NCBI GenBank assembly: GCA_964571695.1
Contig: CAZNDG010000004.1
Coordinates: 1 to 64,000, forward strand
DNA length: 64,000 nt
Direction of reading: 5' to 3'
Source of the DNA: UBA8958 sp964571695
Lineage (GTDB): Bacteria; Desulfobacterota; Syntrophia; Syntrophales; UBA8958
Shown here: positions 62,913 to 64,000 of the stretch, one piece after another
How the letters are laid out: each line of letters starts with the position of its first letter
How positions within the stretch are numbered: position 1 is the stretch's first letter
The notes under the pieces: model-generated
Database searches by the model: none
The model's input: the letters and a program-made list of their open reading frames with translations, nothing else
Told to the model about the DNA's origin: nothing
Made by a program: the position numbers and the translations under genes

Positions 62913-64000
62913 ATGAGGTTTCCATTGAACAAGAACTGCCTATACAGCGCTCTTGCGGCGGTAATGATCGTATTTTTGGCTTTTTCAACCCCAGGCGCCG
63001 AAACCAAACCCTCTGTCGCCGTCCTGGATTTTGAAAGTATGGGAACGGAGGATTATCTCGGTAAGGCCGTGGCGGAAATCATGAGGACGGCACTGGTAAG
63101 CAACACGCAATATCGGGTCGTAGAACGCGCCCAGATAAACAAGGCCATCTCCGAGCAGAAGTTTCAGAAATCAGGCATTATCGATGACAAGAGTGCTGTT
63201 GAAATCGGCAAGGTGCTTGGCGCGGATCTCATCATTGTTGGATCGGTCGTAAGAATCGGCAATGCCTATACCATAAATTCCCGAATGATAGACGTAAAAA
63301 CCGGCGAAGCCAAACTGGGAAAGAATGTAACCGGTACCAATCTGAATCTGATCACCGCAATGAGCAATGAACTCGTTGAAAACCTTTTTGGCAGGGAAGA
63401 GAAACAGACACTAAAAAATAACGACGGCGGGGAAAAAGCGATCGGCCAGAGGATGATGCAAGGTCGGCACGACTCAGGGTATTACGTGAATCTTGACAAC
63501 TGGGAGATTCTCGACGGCCAATGGTACGCTGAAAACGGCGCGATTGTGGGAAGCGGCGGGCATCTCATCCTCAAGGATGAATTCCGGGATTATATCTTTG
63601 AGGTAAGGGTGGAGCACTTGAGCGGTCCGAAGTCGGGTGTCGGCATTGGGACAAGATGTACCGTGGTACCGGGTGGGCAGAAAACGTTTCGCAACCATAC
63701 CTCGATCAATCAGGGCTATGCCTTTAACTTCGATTTTAAAGGATCTTATAACATCTACAGTGGGTTGAGTGGAAACTGGCATCCCATGAACCCAAACTGG
63801 CGACGATACGATTGGCAACATTCGGGGTTATTTCGCAAAGACATAAACAATATCCGTATGGAAACAAAAGGCAAAAACATCAAGATTTTTGTCAATGACA
63901 GCCTTCTTGTCGAGTATTCGGACTCGAGCCATTCCCGGGGCGCACCTTTACTCTGGGTTCAAGATCCGGCAGAAAGAATAAGATTTTCTGATGTGAAGGT
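62913..64000 (+). CDS. CsgG-like/DUF1080-like secreted protein, 3' partial
   Basis: The frame is open from the ATG at 62913 to the window end. A signal peptide (about residues 1-31, ALAAVMIVFLAFSTPGAE) is followed by a CsgG/FlgO-type domain (about 33-165) with VAVLDFESMG, YRVVERAQINKAISEQKF and LGADLIIVGSVVRI. A beta-sandwich follows (about 190-360), resembling DUF1080/LamG-type glycan-binding modules (DNWEILDGQWYAENGAIVGS, IFVNDSLLVEYSDSS). An envelope assembly or glycan-related role is possible. The ribosome-binding site is weak (TAAGGA at some distance). Confidence 0.8.
   Translation, partial: MRFPLNKNCLYSALAAVMIVFLAFSTPGAETKPSVAVLDFESMGTEDYLGKAVAEIMRTALVSNTQYRVVERAQINKAISEQKFQKSGIIDDKSAVEIGKVLGADLIIVGSVVRIGNAYTINSRMIDVKTGEAKLGKNVTGTNLNLITAMSNELVENLFGREEKQTLKNNDGGEKAIGQRMMQGRHDSGYYVNLDNWEILDGQWYAENGAIVGSGGHLILKDEFRDYIFEVRVEHLSGPKSGVGIGTRCTVVPGGQKTFRNHTSINQGYAFNFDFKGSYNIYSGLSGNWHPMNPNWRRYDWQHSGLFRKDINNIRMETKGKNIKIFVNDSLLVEYSDSSHSRGAPLLWVQDPAERIRFSDVK

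Overview
The window is high-GC bacterial DNA from a Gram-negative organism. It encodes a porin, an autotransporter, lipoproteins and type VI secretion spike proteins. The gene mix fits the Desulfobacterota (old Deltaproteobacteria, possibly Syntrophales-like): many PAS/HD-GYP regulators, a two-gene SUF-like Fe-S assembly pair, a fused beta-oxidation enzyme, ferredoxin-type proteins and a VgrG/DUF2169/pentapeptide cluster. The taxonomic call is inference only; no rRNA or tRNA gene was recognised.

Layout. 1-1179 is the end of a membrane protein with a spermidine-synthase-like domain. 1282-10160 is a minus-strand signalling cluster: a diguanylate cyclase with a haem-c-type sensor domain, a HisKA_2 histidine kinase coupled to a receiver/PAS/HD-GYP response regulator, a second PAS/HD-GYP protein and a PAS/LuxR regulator. 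The two HD-GYP domains share about 488 bp with no difference seen by eye. 10203-17329 holds metabolic and housekeeping genes: FadB/FadJ-like enzyme, RmlB, minimal SufBC-type pair, SPOR/NlpC lipoprotein, RlmI-like methyltransferase. 17673-19434 is a porin plus small lipoprotein with a good sigma70 promoter. 19591-21766 is a decayed Cache/receiver/PAS/HD-GYP gene. 21942-35954 carries envelope and secreted functions: DUF4384 protein, SfsA-GIY-YIG fusion, a first VgrG, a 1535-residue autotransporter with sortilin-like repeats, an EF-hand protein, a PHB-depolymerase-like lipoprotein and a dockerin-bearing protein. 36002-40357 has remnants of a sugar ABC transporter, a zinc-ribbon protein, a DUF488 protein and a DinG-like helicase.

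40733-51795 is the accessory, scarred part: a PstI/BsuBI-type restriction-modification pair set between a VapC remnant and a DUF4357 remnant, two truncated ParB-like pieces sharing a 136-bp repeat, a decapitated DUF4143 ATPase, a Tat-exported metallo-beta-lactamase-fold protein, an IS4-type transposase tail, and one group II intron inserted into the reverse-transcriptase gene of another. That nested intron (twintron) lies at 47366-51238. The inner intron enters directly after the catalytic YADD motif, and both domain V hairpins can be read in the sequence.

52041-59712 is a minus-strand type VI secretion spike operon: VgrG, DUF2169-pentapeptide fusion, pentapeptide protein, DUF3540, PAAR-like DUF4150. 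No baseplate or sheath genes and no obvious toxin/immunity pair are present. Both VgrGs in the window carry a hydrophobic, probably helical insert in the C-terminal spike region. The window ends with ManC, a multi-[4Fe-4S] protein whose start lies in a MITE-like repeat, and a CsgG-like/DUF1080-like secreted protein that runs off the end.
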